A DNA stretch of 7,350 nucleotides from CAZEMR01 sp964513465 (GCA_964513465.1 CAZEMR010000108.1:1-7350); one strand, 5' to 3'; positions 1 through 6,138 are shown, counted from the stretch's first letter. The notes: a model not told the origin generated them from the sequence alone. Numbers and translations are program-made.

Positions 1-14
1 TGGACTGATAAATT

Positions 15-60
15 AAAAAATGCGGCGTTTCGAATCATTCGTGCGCCGCATTATTATATA
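15..60. terminator. Hairpin terminator, usable from both sides
   Basis: A perfect 9-bp inverted repeat pairs 19-27 (AATGCGGCG) with 44-52 (CGCCGCATT). A second small stem, CGAA 31-34 with TTCG 38-41, can form inside the loop. On the + strand the hairpin is followed by TTATTATATA; on the - strand it is followed by six T (complement of 15-20), which is the better U-tract. It probably ends transcription of a gene left of the window and insulates the symporter promoter. Confidence 0.7.
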
Positions 61-77
61 CGGATCGCCGAATTACA

Positions 78-106
78 TTGCATTTCCCGCGGCAATTTGA
101 TATTAT
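78..106 (+). promoter_or_regulatory. Possible sigma-70-type promoter of the symporter gene
   Basis: TTGCAT (78-83) and TATTAT (101-106) are separated by exactly 17 bases. The -10 box matches 5 of 6 consensus bases; the -35 box matches only 3 of 6. Transcription would begin near 113, about 33 bases before the start codon. It is the only well-spaced pair I see between the upstream terminator and the gene. The -10 region is AT-rich in any case, so confidence is moderate. Confidence 0.4.
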
Positions 107-145
107 TGCTTTTTATTATTTTGAACAAAATCTTTCGGAAGGCCT

Positions 146-1624
146 ATGAATAGTTATGTAATCATTATCGTTGTTTATCTGATCGCTCTGACGGTCTATA
201 ATTTCATCAAATCCCGCAGCGTCAAAACCGACGACGACATGATGGTCGCCGGCCGCAGCCTCGGCATTACTAAAATGGTATTCACGCTGGTCTGTACCTG
301 GATCGGCTCGGGCACATTTATCGCCGGCGCCGAGTTCGCCTTCAAGGCCGGCTGGAGCTCGCTATGGATGCCCGCCGGAGCCTGGATCGGCATCGCTATC
401 ATCTACTTCCTCGCCGGCAAAATCCGCACATTCGGCCAGTATACCATCGGCGATATACTCGAAGTCCGCTATGGCAAATTCGCCCGGCTATTCGGCGCAA
501 TCGCCCTGATCATCGCCTTTACCACAATAGTTTCATACCAGTTCCGCGCCGGCGGATATATATTAAATGTTATCACAGACGGCTATGTCAGCGTCGAGGC
601 AGGCCAGGCGCTGGCCGCAGGGTTTGTGATACTCTTCACCGCGCTGGGCGGCATGATCGCAGTGGCCCACACCGATCTCCCCAACGGCATCATTATCCTG
701 ATCGCATGTGTTGTGTCGGTGCCGTTCGTAGTCGCCACCACCGGCGGCTGGGACGCAGCAGCCGAGATTCTCCCGCCTTCGCGATTCGAATTCTTCCCGC
801 AGACACTCGGCGCAATCCCAGTGCTGAAGGGCATTTCGTACATGCTGGCGACCATGTTCCTATTGCTCGGCGTCCAGAGTATGTACCAGAAATTCTACAG
901 CGCCAAAACACCCGGCGATGCCAAAAAAGCAGTCGTGCTATGGATCATCGGCACAGTAATCATCGAAACCGTCATCGTCATAATCGCTATCTATGCATCG
1001 GCTTACTACATGGGCAAAGCCGAATTCGATCCCGCCGCCGTGGTGCTCCACGCCGCACGAGATATGGTGCCCGAACCCGTCGGCCTCCTATTGCTCGCCG
1101 CCGCTGTGGTAGTGGTGATTTCGACCGGTATGAACTATCTGCTCAGCCCCTCGACCAACATTATCCGCGATATTTACGGCCGGTTTATCAATGAGAATTC
1201 CGATTCTAAAAAGAACATCGCGCTGCAGAAAATATTTATCGTCATTCTCGGCTTTGTCGCGTTCCTGATGATATTTCTGCCCACATATTACAACATGAAA
1301 ATCTCCGTACTCCAATACGCCTACACGGCTTACACGATTTACGGCGTAGCGATTACCCCCGCCCTGCTGGCCGCCCTATCATGGAAACGCGCCACCAAGG
1401 CCGCCGGCGTCACCAGCATCATTTCCGGCACCATCGTCGTCGTATTTCTCGATATCATAGTACGTTACGGATTTCCACAGTTGCTCGTCGACGGCGACCC
1501 ATGGGGCATTCCCAGCATCTATCCCGGCCTGCTCGTTTCGATCGGCACACTCGTAATCGTCAGCTATATGACGCCCAAGCCCGAACGCGAAACCCTGATC
1601 AAATTATTTCCCAATATGAAATAA
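146..1624 (+). CDS. Sodium:solute symporter family (SSS) transporter
   Basis: An inner-membrane secondary transporter of 492 residues that should couple Na+ entry to uptake of an organic solute; the substrate cannot be told from sequence. About 13 hydrophobic segments are visible (roughly 3-21, 44-66, 72-91, 117-135, 153-173, 180-197, 230-248, 263-288, 313-333, 361-382, 388-410, 420-438, 458-474), the usual SSS number. Family hallmarks in order: a Gly/Thr-rich second helix (CTWIGSGTFIAG, 50-61) that carries the Na+ site in this family; GGMIAVAHTD (168-177); QSMYQKFYSAK (244-254); and the Ser-Thr pair 326-327 in helix 9, where PutP and vSGLT hold Na2-site hydroxyls. Length is normal and the end intact. 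The start is supported by GGAAGG at 137-142, only 3 bases before ATG, which is rather close. The gene is monocistronic: hairpins lie on both sides and no same-strand neighbour is near. GC-rich codon use matches ppk2. Confidence 0.95.
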   Translation: MNSYVIIIVVYLIALTVYNFIKSRSVKTDDDMMVAGRSLGITKMVFTLVCTWIGSGTFIAGAEFAFKAGWSSLWMPAGAWIGIAIIYFLAGKIRTFGQYTIGDILEVRYGKFARLFGAIALIIAFTTIVSYQFRAGGYILNVITDGYVSVEAGQALAAGFVILFTALGGMIAVAHTDLPNGIIILIACVVSVPFVVATTGGWDAAAEILPPSRFEFFPQTLGAIPVLKGISYMLATMFLLLGVQSMYQKFYSAKTPGDAKKAVVLWIIGTVIIETVIVIIAIYASAYYMGKAEFDPAAVVLHAARDMVPEPVGLLLLAAAVVVVISTGMNYLLSPSTNIIRDIYGRFINENSDSKKNIALQKIFIVILGFVAFLMIFLPTYYNMKISVLQYAYTAYTIYGVAITPALLAALSWKRATKAAGVTSIISGTIVVVFLDIIVRYGFPQLLVDGDPWGIPSIYPGLLVSIGTLVIVSYMTPKPERETLIKLFPNMK

Positions 1625-1650
1625 TTGATATATATATACTTACGCAATCG

Positions 1651-1682
1651 AATCCCCGGTCATTCGCGGCCGGGGATTTTTT
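1651..1682 (+). terminator. Intrinsic terminator of the symporter gene
   Basis: AATCCCCGG (1651-1659) pairs perfectly with CCGGGGATT (1670-1678) across a 10-base loop, and six T follow (1677-1682, overlapping the stem end). It lies 27 bases after the symporter stop codon. Confidence 0.92.
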
Positions 1683-2256
1683 GTAAATAATAATAATGCA
1701 CTGCATTGCGCCGGATTGCGCATAATTTCACCCGCTTCCGGCCCCGATTATTCAACACATCTATACCAATAATGCGGCATTCCGCCGATTCTCCGCCTGC
1801 ATCCCCCCGCACTTACGCGCACCCGAATGCGCAGAAACGCAAAATTTCCGCACAATCTGATTTAATAAAGAACACCGCCGCGAATCCCTCCGCCGCATAT
1901 CCTATTTACAAAAATCCCGCCATACAACAAGAAAACGCTTTATAATTTATTTCGGAAAGATTTCGGAATGCCTTCCGCGCTGCTTTCTGCCAAAAAATCT
2001 GCGTTCATTAAATTCCGGACAAACCCTAATTTCAACAGCATACGCTATCCCACCAGAAGCCATAAGTAAATATTTGAATTTATTTTGAATAATTATCAAA
2101 TTTTACTTGCATAGTTTATTTATATTGTTTAATTTAATACCGGAAACGAATCAAAGCACTGGCATTTCGAAAACAGCACACCAGGAAACGACCCAAAAGC
2201 CACAGACAAATAATCTGGCGGGATAATAACGCCGAATTGAATATAACGCAAAAAAA

Positions 2257-2288
2257 CCATTCCGCAATCAGGGGAATGGCCGCTTTTT
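2257..2288. terminator. Terminator-like hairpin in the long leader/intergenic region
   Basis: CCATTCC (2257-2263) pairs with GGAATGG (2273-2279). On + the stem is followed by CCGC and then TTTTT (2284-2288). On - it is followed by seven T (complement of 2250-2256). It could end a short + transcript starting in the AT-rich stretch near 2110-2140, act as an attenuator for the gene at 2413, or stop a - strand transcript. Confidence 0.5.
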
Positions 2289-2294
2289 AATAAG

Positions 2295-2360
2295 CTCCGA
2301 CAGCCGGTGTTTTCGGAGTCCGAACAAAAGCGCCCGGACGCCTGACAAACCGGCTGCGGA
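2295..2360 (+). promoter_or_regulatory. Candidate structured leader RNA with alternative pairings
   Basis: CAGCCGG 2301-2307 pairs with CCGGCTG 2350-2356, and TCCG 2296-2299 with CGGA 2357-2360 extends the stem past one bulged A (2300), giving 11 bp. Inside lies TTCGG 2312-2316 / CCGAA 2320-2324 with a 3-base loop. Competing pairings exist: CTCCGA 2295-2300 with TCGGAG 2313-2318, and GTCCG 2318-2322 with CGGAC 2335-2339. The segment ends about 50 bases before the start codon at 2413. I recognise no known riboswitch class. Strand is assumed from the downstream gene; the pairing alone would also allow a - strand RNA. Confidence 0.35.
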
Positions 2361-2412
2361 ACGGTCACTATAAACCATGCCTTAATTTACTAATTTCTTA
2401 GTAGAAAATGAA

Positions 2413-2799
2413 ATGAAGAAGATTATTGGATTGTATGCTGTCATAATTGCAGCATTTTTGATTTTTTTGCCATCTAAATCAAGCGCCGATATCGGCATCA
2501 AAGCAATGGGAGGAATCGATTCAGCGTGGGTCGACAACAACAATCGATTTTCTGTAAATTGTGGCGCTTGCTACGATAAAGTTTGTTATTATATTCACCC
2601 AAATGGTCAAAAATCTCCGGGTGAGGACTGCGGCATTTTCTGCCCCGACCCTGTAAATCCGACATCAGGTTTTGGCTACCATGAAGCCGAATTTATTGAT
2701 TATTTCACACCTGGAGTTCCTGAAAGTGGAATAATAATAGAAATAGAAAATGCAGTGTACTTCGATAATTACGATGCATGGTTGAATTATATAGAGTAA
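2413..2799 (+). CDS. Small secreted cysteine-rich protein, unknown function
   Basis: 128 residues; I do not recognise a family. Residues 1-25 form a textbook Sec signal peptide (MKK, hydrophobic 4-20, then SKSSA before a likely cut at Ala25/Asp26). The mature part of about 103 residues has five cysteines (50, 53, 58, 73, 77), including CGAC at 50-53, packed between two acidic, aromatic-rich arms. The Tyr/Asp/Glu-rich tail (91-128) has no cysteine. An odd cysteine count leaves one thiol free or available for a partner. The start is chosen from the signal peptide, since no Shine-Dalgarno sequence precedes it. Another ATG at 2408 opens a two-codon frame (ATG AAA TGA) that overlaps this start by four bases. 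It lies 67 bases before the thioredoxin/propeller gene, probably in the same operon, with the same AT-rich composition. By analogy with NVEALS-type peptides beside propeller proteins it may be a secreted partner or substrate of the next gene's product; this is inference. Confidence 0.75.
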   Translation: MKKIIGLYAVIIAAFLIFLPSKSSADIGIKAMGGIDSAWVDNNNRFSVNCGACYDKVCYYIHPNGQKSPGEDCGIFCPDPVNPTSGFGYHEAEFIDYFTPGVPESGIIIEIENAVYFDNYDAWLNYIE

Positions 2800-2812
2800 T
2801 TATATGCTTGAT

Positions 2813-2839
2813 GAGGAGGGAGCTAACAGCTTCCTCTTC
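2813..2839 (+). promoter_or_regulatory. 12-bp intercistronic hairpin
   Basis: 2813-2824 pairs with 2828-2839 along 12 bp (10 Watson-Crick, two G-U) around a 3-base loop AAC, between the stop codon at 2799 and the Shine-Dalgarno sequence at 2858. The tail (TTAAATTAAAT) has no proper U-run, so it would be a weak terminator at best. It could protect the 3' end of the upstream message or let the small protein be made in excess over the large one. Confidence 0.55.
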
Positions 2840-2866
2840 TTAAATTAAATAATAATTGGAGATAAA

Positions 2867-4420
2867 ATGATGCATTTAGTAAATATCGGAATGATTCTAA
2901 TCATTTTAAATTATTATGGGGATCAAAATGCACTTGCCGATTCGGATATGGAATTTAATTGGAAAAATCTGAATAAACAGGGTTATACCTGCATATATTA
3001 TATTTCGTTAAATCAATGTCATGGATGTTATCAAGACAGGATTCGAAAAATTGACGATTATTTTTCAGTGCAGTATAAAAAATATAGATCAATTTATATA
3101 CTTCAGGAAGACTATAGCAAAAAGGAAATCGAAGGTGTTCGCAAACTAATGCAAACAAAAAATGTGTTTTCTATAGTCAACACCGATTTAAAAAATTATC
3201 TAAATATGAATGAAGAATCGTTTCATTTAATCGATCCTACTGGACGGATTATTCTTGCTGAAAAGATTATGTTTTTTAAAAATATCGGAAATTTGGTAAA
3301 CAGCAACTATCATCTTTTAAAAAAAACGGATATCGCTCTTCCCCCGAACAATATTTTGATTCCTCACAAAATCGAATACAATGACAATACAAACTCATTT
3401 TATATATTGGACAAACTTCAAAATATTATATTAAAATATAATTCTTATAACGGAGATATTATAGATACCTATTATATGCCTGATGCAATCAATCATCATT
3501 TTTGGAAATCAACCGACTCCAATTATTATGCGTCTTACTGCAACAAGGCAACTTATGAAAATATCATTAGCGATACCTCAGCAGACAGCGCTTTAATTAT
3601 ATTCGCAAAAACATGTTATTTGAATATCCAGAAATCAGTATATGAAAACAGTATCGATAGCATATTGATTTATCGATACCCCATATTCGCACGTCAATCT
3701 CCTTTTAAATGCGAAAATCCTGTACCACTAGTCGATACCAATTATTATTTGGATCTCTCTTCTGTGATTATGCGCAACGGGATGCTGATATTCAATAATA
3801 GCAAATGCACCAAAGCCGGGTGCCCTGTAAATGAAAAAGAATATCCGGTTTTATTATCAAAAAACGATGCCAATTATAGCTCACTGATTACAGTCGCGGA
3901 TTTATCCGCAACAGACTCTAACCTGTTTAGAATGAATTATGGAATAAAGCTTATTGCAAATAATAGCAATGATAGTAGTTTTGTGATGTATAGCCAACTC
4001 AATAAAAGCATCTATTCAATAATTTTAAATAGTAGAAATAAGGCTATCGCAATCAGAAAATTAAATTATCAAGGCATTTTAAATGAGTTTTTCTATAATC
4101 TTCAGAATTTTTTGACTTTAAACCAACAACAGCAAAGGGAATTTGAATGGAATTATTTTTTGAATGATATCACGACGGATGAAAATGAAATTTTAATTCT
4201 TTCAATCAAGAAAGATTATCATCATAATTTTAAACCTATTTCTCACATATCTATTCAAAAATATAATCTACTGGGGGATTTTCTTAAAGAATATGCAATT
4301 GATCTCGACGATGATGAAAGAATTAATGACATCCATATTATTGGTTATGATTCTCCAAGATTATTCCTCTTGATAAAGAATAGCGATAAATGGACTATTT
4401 CTTATACTGATATAATTTGA
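2867..4420 (+). CDS. Secreted thioredoxin-like / beta-propeller protein
   Basis: 517 residues, probably exported. Residues 1-25 carry a hydrophobic stretch (LVNIGMILIILN, 4-15) ending ALA before a plausible cut at 25/26, though the basic N-terminus is weak (only His3). Residues about 36-150 resemble a TlpA-like thioredoxin fold: strand TCIYYIS (41-47), CHGC (51-54), then SFHLIDPTGRIIL (118-130), like the usual FLID..G.I strand pair. The usual cis-proline is missing, with Glu or Ser there instead (about 117-118). From about 165 to the end, repeated strand patterns (FYILDKLQNIILKYNSYNGDI, 178-198; ISIQKYNLLGDFLKEY, 461-476) resemble 6-bladed or NHL-type propellers. Further cysteines are 42, 225, 250, 282, 314 and 319. 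GGAG at 2858-2861 serves ATG 2867 (5-base spacing) or the next codon, ATG 2870 (8-base spacing). Thioredoxin-propeller fusions are known (NHLRC2-type; some Bacteroidetes secreted proteins). Likely role: envelope thiol redox or binding of the neighbouring Cys-rich protein; the function is inference. Confidence 0.75.
   Translation: MMHLVNIGMILIILNYYGDQNALADSDMEFNWKNLNKQGYTCIYYISLNQCHGCYQDRIRKIDDYFSVQYKKYRSIYILQEDYSKKEIEGVRKLMQTKNVFSIVNTDLKNYLNMNEESFHLIDPTGRIILAEKIMFFKNIGNLVNSNYHLLKKTDIALPPNNILIPHKIEYNDNTNSFYILDKLQNIILKYNSYNGDIIDTYYMPDAINHHFWKSTDSNYYASYCNKATYENIISDTSADSALIIFAKTCYLNIQKSVYENSIDSILIYRYPIFARQSPFKCENPVPLVDTNYYLDLSSVIMRNGMLIFNNSKCTKAGCPVNEKEYPVLLSKNDANYSSLITVADLSATDSNLFRMNYGIKLIANNSNDSSFVMYSQLNKSIYSIILNSRNKAIAIRKLNYQGILNEFFYNLQNFLTLNQQQQREFEWNYFLNDITTDENEILILSIKKDYHHNFKPISHISIQKYNLLGDFLKEYAIDLDDDERINDIHIIGYDSPRLFLLIKNSDKWTISYTDII
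4408..4416 (+). promoter_or_regulatory. Perfect extended -10 promoter motif before the barrel gene
   Basis: TGATATAAT (4408-4416) is an exact TGnTATAAT extended -10 element. It lies inside the last codons of the propeller gene, with no good -35 at 16-18 bases. Transcription would begin about 4422-4424, only 2-4 bases before the ATG at 4426, giving a practically leaderless message. That would fit the lack of a Shine-Dalgarno sequence there. The surrounding DNA is AT-rich, so a chance match is possible. Confidence 0.4.
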
Positions 4421-4425
4421 ATTAA

Positions 4426-5251
4426 ATGAAAATCCCCGCAGCCATAATTTTTTTTTGCGCTGTCGGCCGCCTCGGCTCAGAACAAGATCAGCCTGACTTT
4501 TTCGCAGTCCATGGTCGAGGACTGGAAGCAGGGCAGGCGCCAGGCGCTCGAGGTTTCGTCGGCGTTTTCATCGCGGCAGGATTTCCGAATCGACACGCTG
4601 GTGGTGGAGTATGAATTCAAATTCAATCTGGGGCTGATTCTCGAGGATGGCGACGATGTGCCCGAGGGATTTGTCCGCCCCACCGATAATGCGGTCTGCG
4701 GCGAGGCCTCGCTGAAATATCCGGTGGGCTGGACTCTCGATCCGTATGTGTCGGCTTCGGCGCAGACGCAAATAACCGAGTCCTTTCGGGTTGCGAAGTC
4801 CGTGCCGCATCGCACCGCAAAGCTTTGGGACCCGATTACTACTCAGCAGAGCCTTGGGTTTGCGTATTCGACCAAGCATGGCGCAAATAATCTGACTGCG
4901 CGGCTGGGGTTTTCGCTAAAGCAGATTCGCGCCAAGCGGCATACCGCGCTGACGGACGACCGCAAAACCCGCGAAATAACGGAGCGCTACAAAGCCGAAT
5001 CGGGGATTTCGTTTCGTACGGACGCCCGATTGCAGCTCGACTCGGCGGTCAATTATACCGGCAAGCTCGATTTGTTCGGCACTTTCGACAATCCGGAGGT
5101 ATGGGTGGTAAAATTTGAGAATCAATTCGATATTAAAGTCTGGAAATTTTTGGGGATCCTGGTCGAACTGGATATATATTACGACGAAAGCCAGAGCGTC
5201 AATCTGCAATACAATCAGAACGCCCGCTTCGGAATCGTGGCGAAAATATAA
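4426..5251 (+). CDS. DUF3078-like outer-membrane beta-barrel protein, frame broken in signal peptide
   Basis: The uninterrupted frame carrying the protein opens after a stop at 4445-4447 and runs to 5251; its first ATG is 4511, which would give a 246-residue protein lacking any export signal. The start region lies one frame away at ATG 4426 (MKIPAAIIFF). Removing one T from the nine at 4448-4456 joins them into 274 residues beginning MKIPAAIIFFALSAASA, a perfect signal peptide cut before QNKISL. The mature protein opens with FSQSMVEDWKQG and continues as alternating amphipathic strands. The region LWDPITTQQSLGFAYS and the C-terminal part (KLDLFGTFDNPEVWVVKFEN, then strands rich in Tyr, Asp and Asn) resemble DUF3078, a barrel-like family of outer-membrane proteins known mainly from Bacteroidetes, function unknown. 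GC-rich, unlike the pair 5 bases upstream. No Shine-Dalgarno sequence is visible. As written, the product would not be exported unless slippage restores frame. Family call by recognition only. Confidence 0.75.
4448..4456 (+). repeat. Run of nine T in the signal-peptide region (frame switch or error)
   Basis: Nine consecutive T lie 22 bases into the gene that starts at 4426. With nine T the frame leads to a 62-residue dead end stopping at 4614; with eight T the full 274-residue protein is encoded. Mononucleotide runs of this length are classic sites of slipped-strand replication, RNA polymerase slippage and sequencing error. Confidence 0.9.
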
Positions 5252-5261
5252 ATATAAGGCA

Positions 5262-5288
5262 TACCCGAGGGGCTGCCCGGGTAATTTT
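5262..5288. terminator. Weak shared terminator between convergent genes
   Basis: TACCCG (5262-5267) pairs with CGGGTA (5278-5283) over a 10-base GC-rich loop. On + only AATTTT-like sequence follows. On - the downstream sequence is AT-rich but has no continuous T-run. It is the only hairpin in the 53-base gap between the convergent barrel gene and ppk2, so it probably serves both. Confidence 0.45.
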
Positions 5289-5304
5289 GATGTGCCACAG
5301 GGGA

Positions 5305-6138
5305 TCAGTATATCTCCTTTACAAAGGTCTGGTCTTCTTTGGGCGGGCGGATGTAATTGTTTACTATTCGGCGCGGGGGCAGCTCCATCGGCGCGGGGAT
5401 GACGTCGCGATATTCTATCGAGGTCAGGATGTGCGCAATGCAATTCAGGCGCGCCTTGCGTTTGTCGTCGCTTTCGACCACGTACCAGGGCGCCTGCTTG
5501 ATGTCGGTATATTTGAACATTTCGTCCTTCGCGCGCGAGTATTCCTGCCATTTTTTCCAGCTTTCGAGGTCCATCTCGGAGAATTTCCAGCGTTTGGCGG
5601 GATTGGACACGCGCTCCTGGAATCGATTCTCCTGCTCTTCGTCGCTGACGCTGAACCAGTATTTGAGCAAAATAATGCCGTCGTGCACCAACAGGCGCTC
5701 GAACTCCGGGCAGGCACGCATAAAATTCCAGTATTCCTCCTCGGTGCAGAACCCCATCACACGCTCGACTCCGGCGCGGTTGTACCAGCTGCGGTCGAAC
5801 ATTACGATTTCGCCGGCGGCGGGCAGGTGCTGGACGTATCGCTGGAAATACCACTGAGTCTGCTCCTTGTCCGATGGTTTGCCAAGCGCTACTACACGTG
5901 CGGCGCGGGGATTGAGCGGCTCGTTTATCCGCTTGATTGTGCCGCCCTTGCCTGCGGCGTCGCGACCCTCGAATATTATCACCACGCGGAGCCCCTGGTC
6001 GACCACCCAGTACTGAAGCTTGACGAGTTCCATCTGCAGTCGGGCAAGTTCACTTTCGTAAAAGCTGCGCTTGACCCGGCCCTTTTTGTTGTATCGTTTA
6101 TCGAGCTGTAAGTCGGCGATATGATCGAACAGATCCAT
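5305..6138 (-). CDS. ppk2: Polyphosphate kinase 2 (class I, PPK2 family)
   Basis: A cytosolic enzyme of 277 residues that transfers phosphate between polyphosphate and nucleotides; class I members mostly make ATP or GTP from ADP or GDP using polyphosphate. The P-loop-kinase core is complete: Walker A GRDAAGKGG (58-66, Lys64), Walker B with Asp115-Arg116 in IVMFDRSWYNR (111-121), and an Arg/Lys-rich lid around 171-200 (NRFQERVSNPAKRWKF). KPSDKEQTQWYFQRY (87-101) and the C-terminal APWYVVESDDKRKARLN (216-232) are typical of the single-domain, Pseudomonas PA0141-like type. Length is normal for class I, and nothing is missing. The start is supported by GGAG (complement of 6144-6147) 5 bases before ATG. 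Transcribed alone from a promoter-like site at 6185-6213 and convergent with the barrel gene. A role in energy or stress metabolism is expected from the family; no partner ppk1 or ppx gene is in the window. Confidence 0.96.
   Translation of the reverse strand: MDLFDHIADLQLDKRYNKKGRVKRSFYESELARLQMELVKLQYWVVDQGLRVVIIFEGRDAAGKGGTIKRINEPLNPRAARVVALGKPSDKEQTQWYFQRYVQHLPAAGEIVMFDRSWYNRAGVERVMGFCTEEEYWNFMRACPEFERLLVHDGIILLKYWFSVSDEEQENRFQERVSNPAKRWKFSEMDLESWKKWQEYSRAKDEMFKYTDIKQAPWYVVESDDKRKARLNCIAHILTSIEYRDVIPAPMELPPRRIVNNYIRPPKEDQTFVKEIY

Larger units (their letters stand above)
1683..2412. other. 730-base intergenic region without a convincing gene
   Basis: No reading frame here has a credible start plus protein-like composition. 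From about 1725 to 1945 the + strand is rich in C and poor in G, and the open frames there read as low-complexity Pro/Ser/Arg/Ala strings. Small structures: ATTGCGC repeated at 1705-1711 and 1715-1721; ATTTCGGAA repeated at 1949-1957 and 1960-1968; a small hairpin CGGAA 1964-1968 / TTCCG 1973-1977. Bases 2065-2140 are very AT-rich and promoter-like, with TTGCAT at 2107-2112 and candidate -10 boxes TTTAAT (2128-2133, 15-base spacing) or TAATTT (2130-2135, 17-base spacing), neither strong. Two structured elements follow (2257-2288 and 2295-2360). A short inverted repeat, TACTAA 2388-2393 / TTAGTA 2398-2403, sits just before the next start codon. Confidence 0.6.
2413..4420 (+). other. AT-rich two-gene block, probably acquired by transfer
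   Basis: Bases 3001-3060 contain 18 G/C of 60, while 721-780 contain 42 and 4681-4740 contain 37. Codons in the block favour AAT, TAT, TTA and AAA, whereas the neighbours favour GCC, GGC and ATC. The right edge is abrupt: composition changes within a few bases of the stop codon at 4420. No transposase, integrase, tRNA or flanking direct repeat was found, so the transfer mechanism is unknown. Confidence 0.55.

Noticed and set aside
364..1194. 276-residue open frame on + inside the symporter gene
   Set aside because: Out-of-frame, Arg/His-rich shadow of the transporter.
1706..1945. 79-residue open frame on +
   Set aside because: Pro/Ser/Arg/Ala-rich low-complexity translation, no ATG or Shine-Dalgarno sequence at its start; explained by the C-rich composition.
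2129..2368. 79-residue open frame on -
   Set aside because: Covers the AT-rich promoter-like stretch and the hairpins; no family resemblance and no ribosome-binding site.
2342..2374. CTGACA ... TATAAA as promoter of the Cys-rich gene
   Set aside because: Spacing of about 21 bases is too long, and CTGACA lies inside the structured segment.
4426..4614. 62-residue frame as a separate small gene
   Set aside because: Its first ten residues are the start of the barrel protein's signal peptide; the rest is out-of-frame translation after the T9 run.
4916..5854. 312-residue open frame on - spanning the barrel gene end and most of ppk2
   Set aside because: Arg/Ala/Pro-rich translation from the wrong frame of two recognisable genes.
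5287..6111. 274-residue open frame on + opposite ppk2
   Set aside because: Antisense shadow of ppk2, whose Walker motifs and ribosome-binding site are clear.
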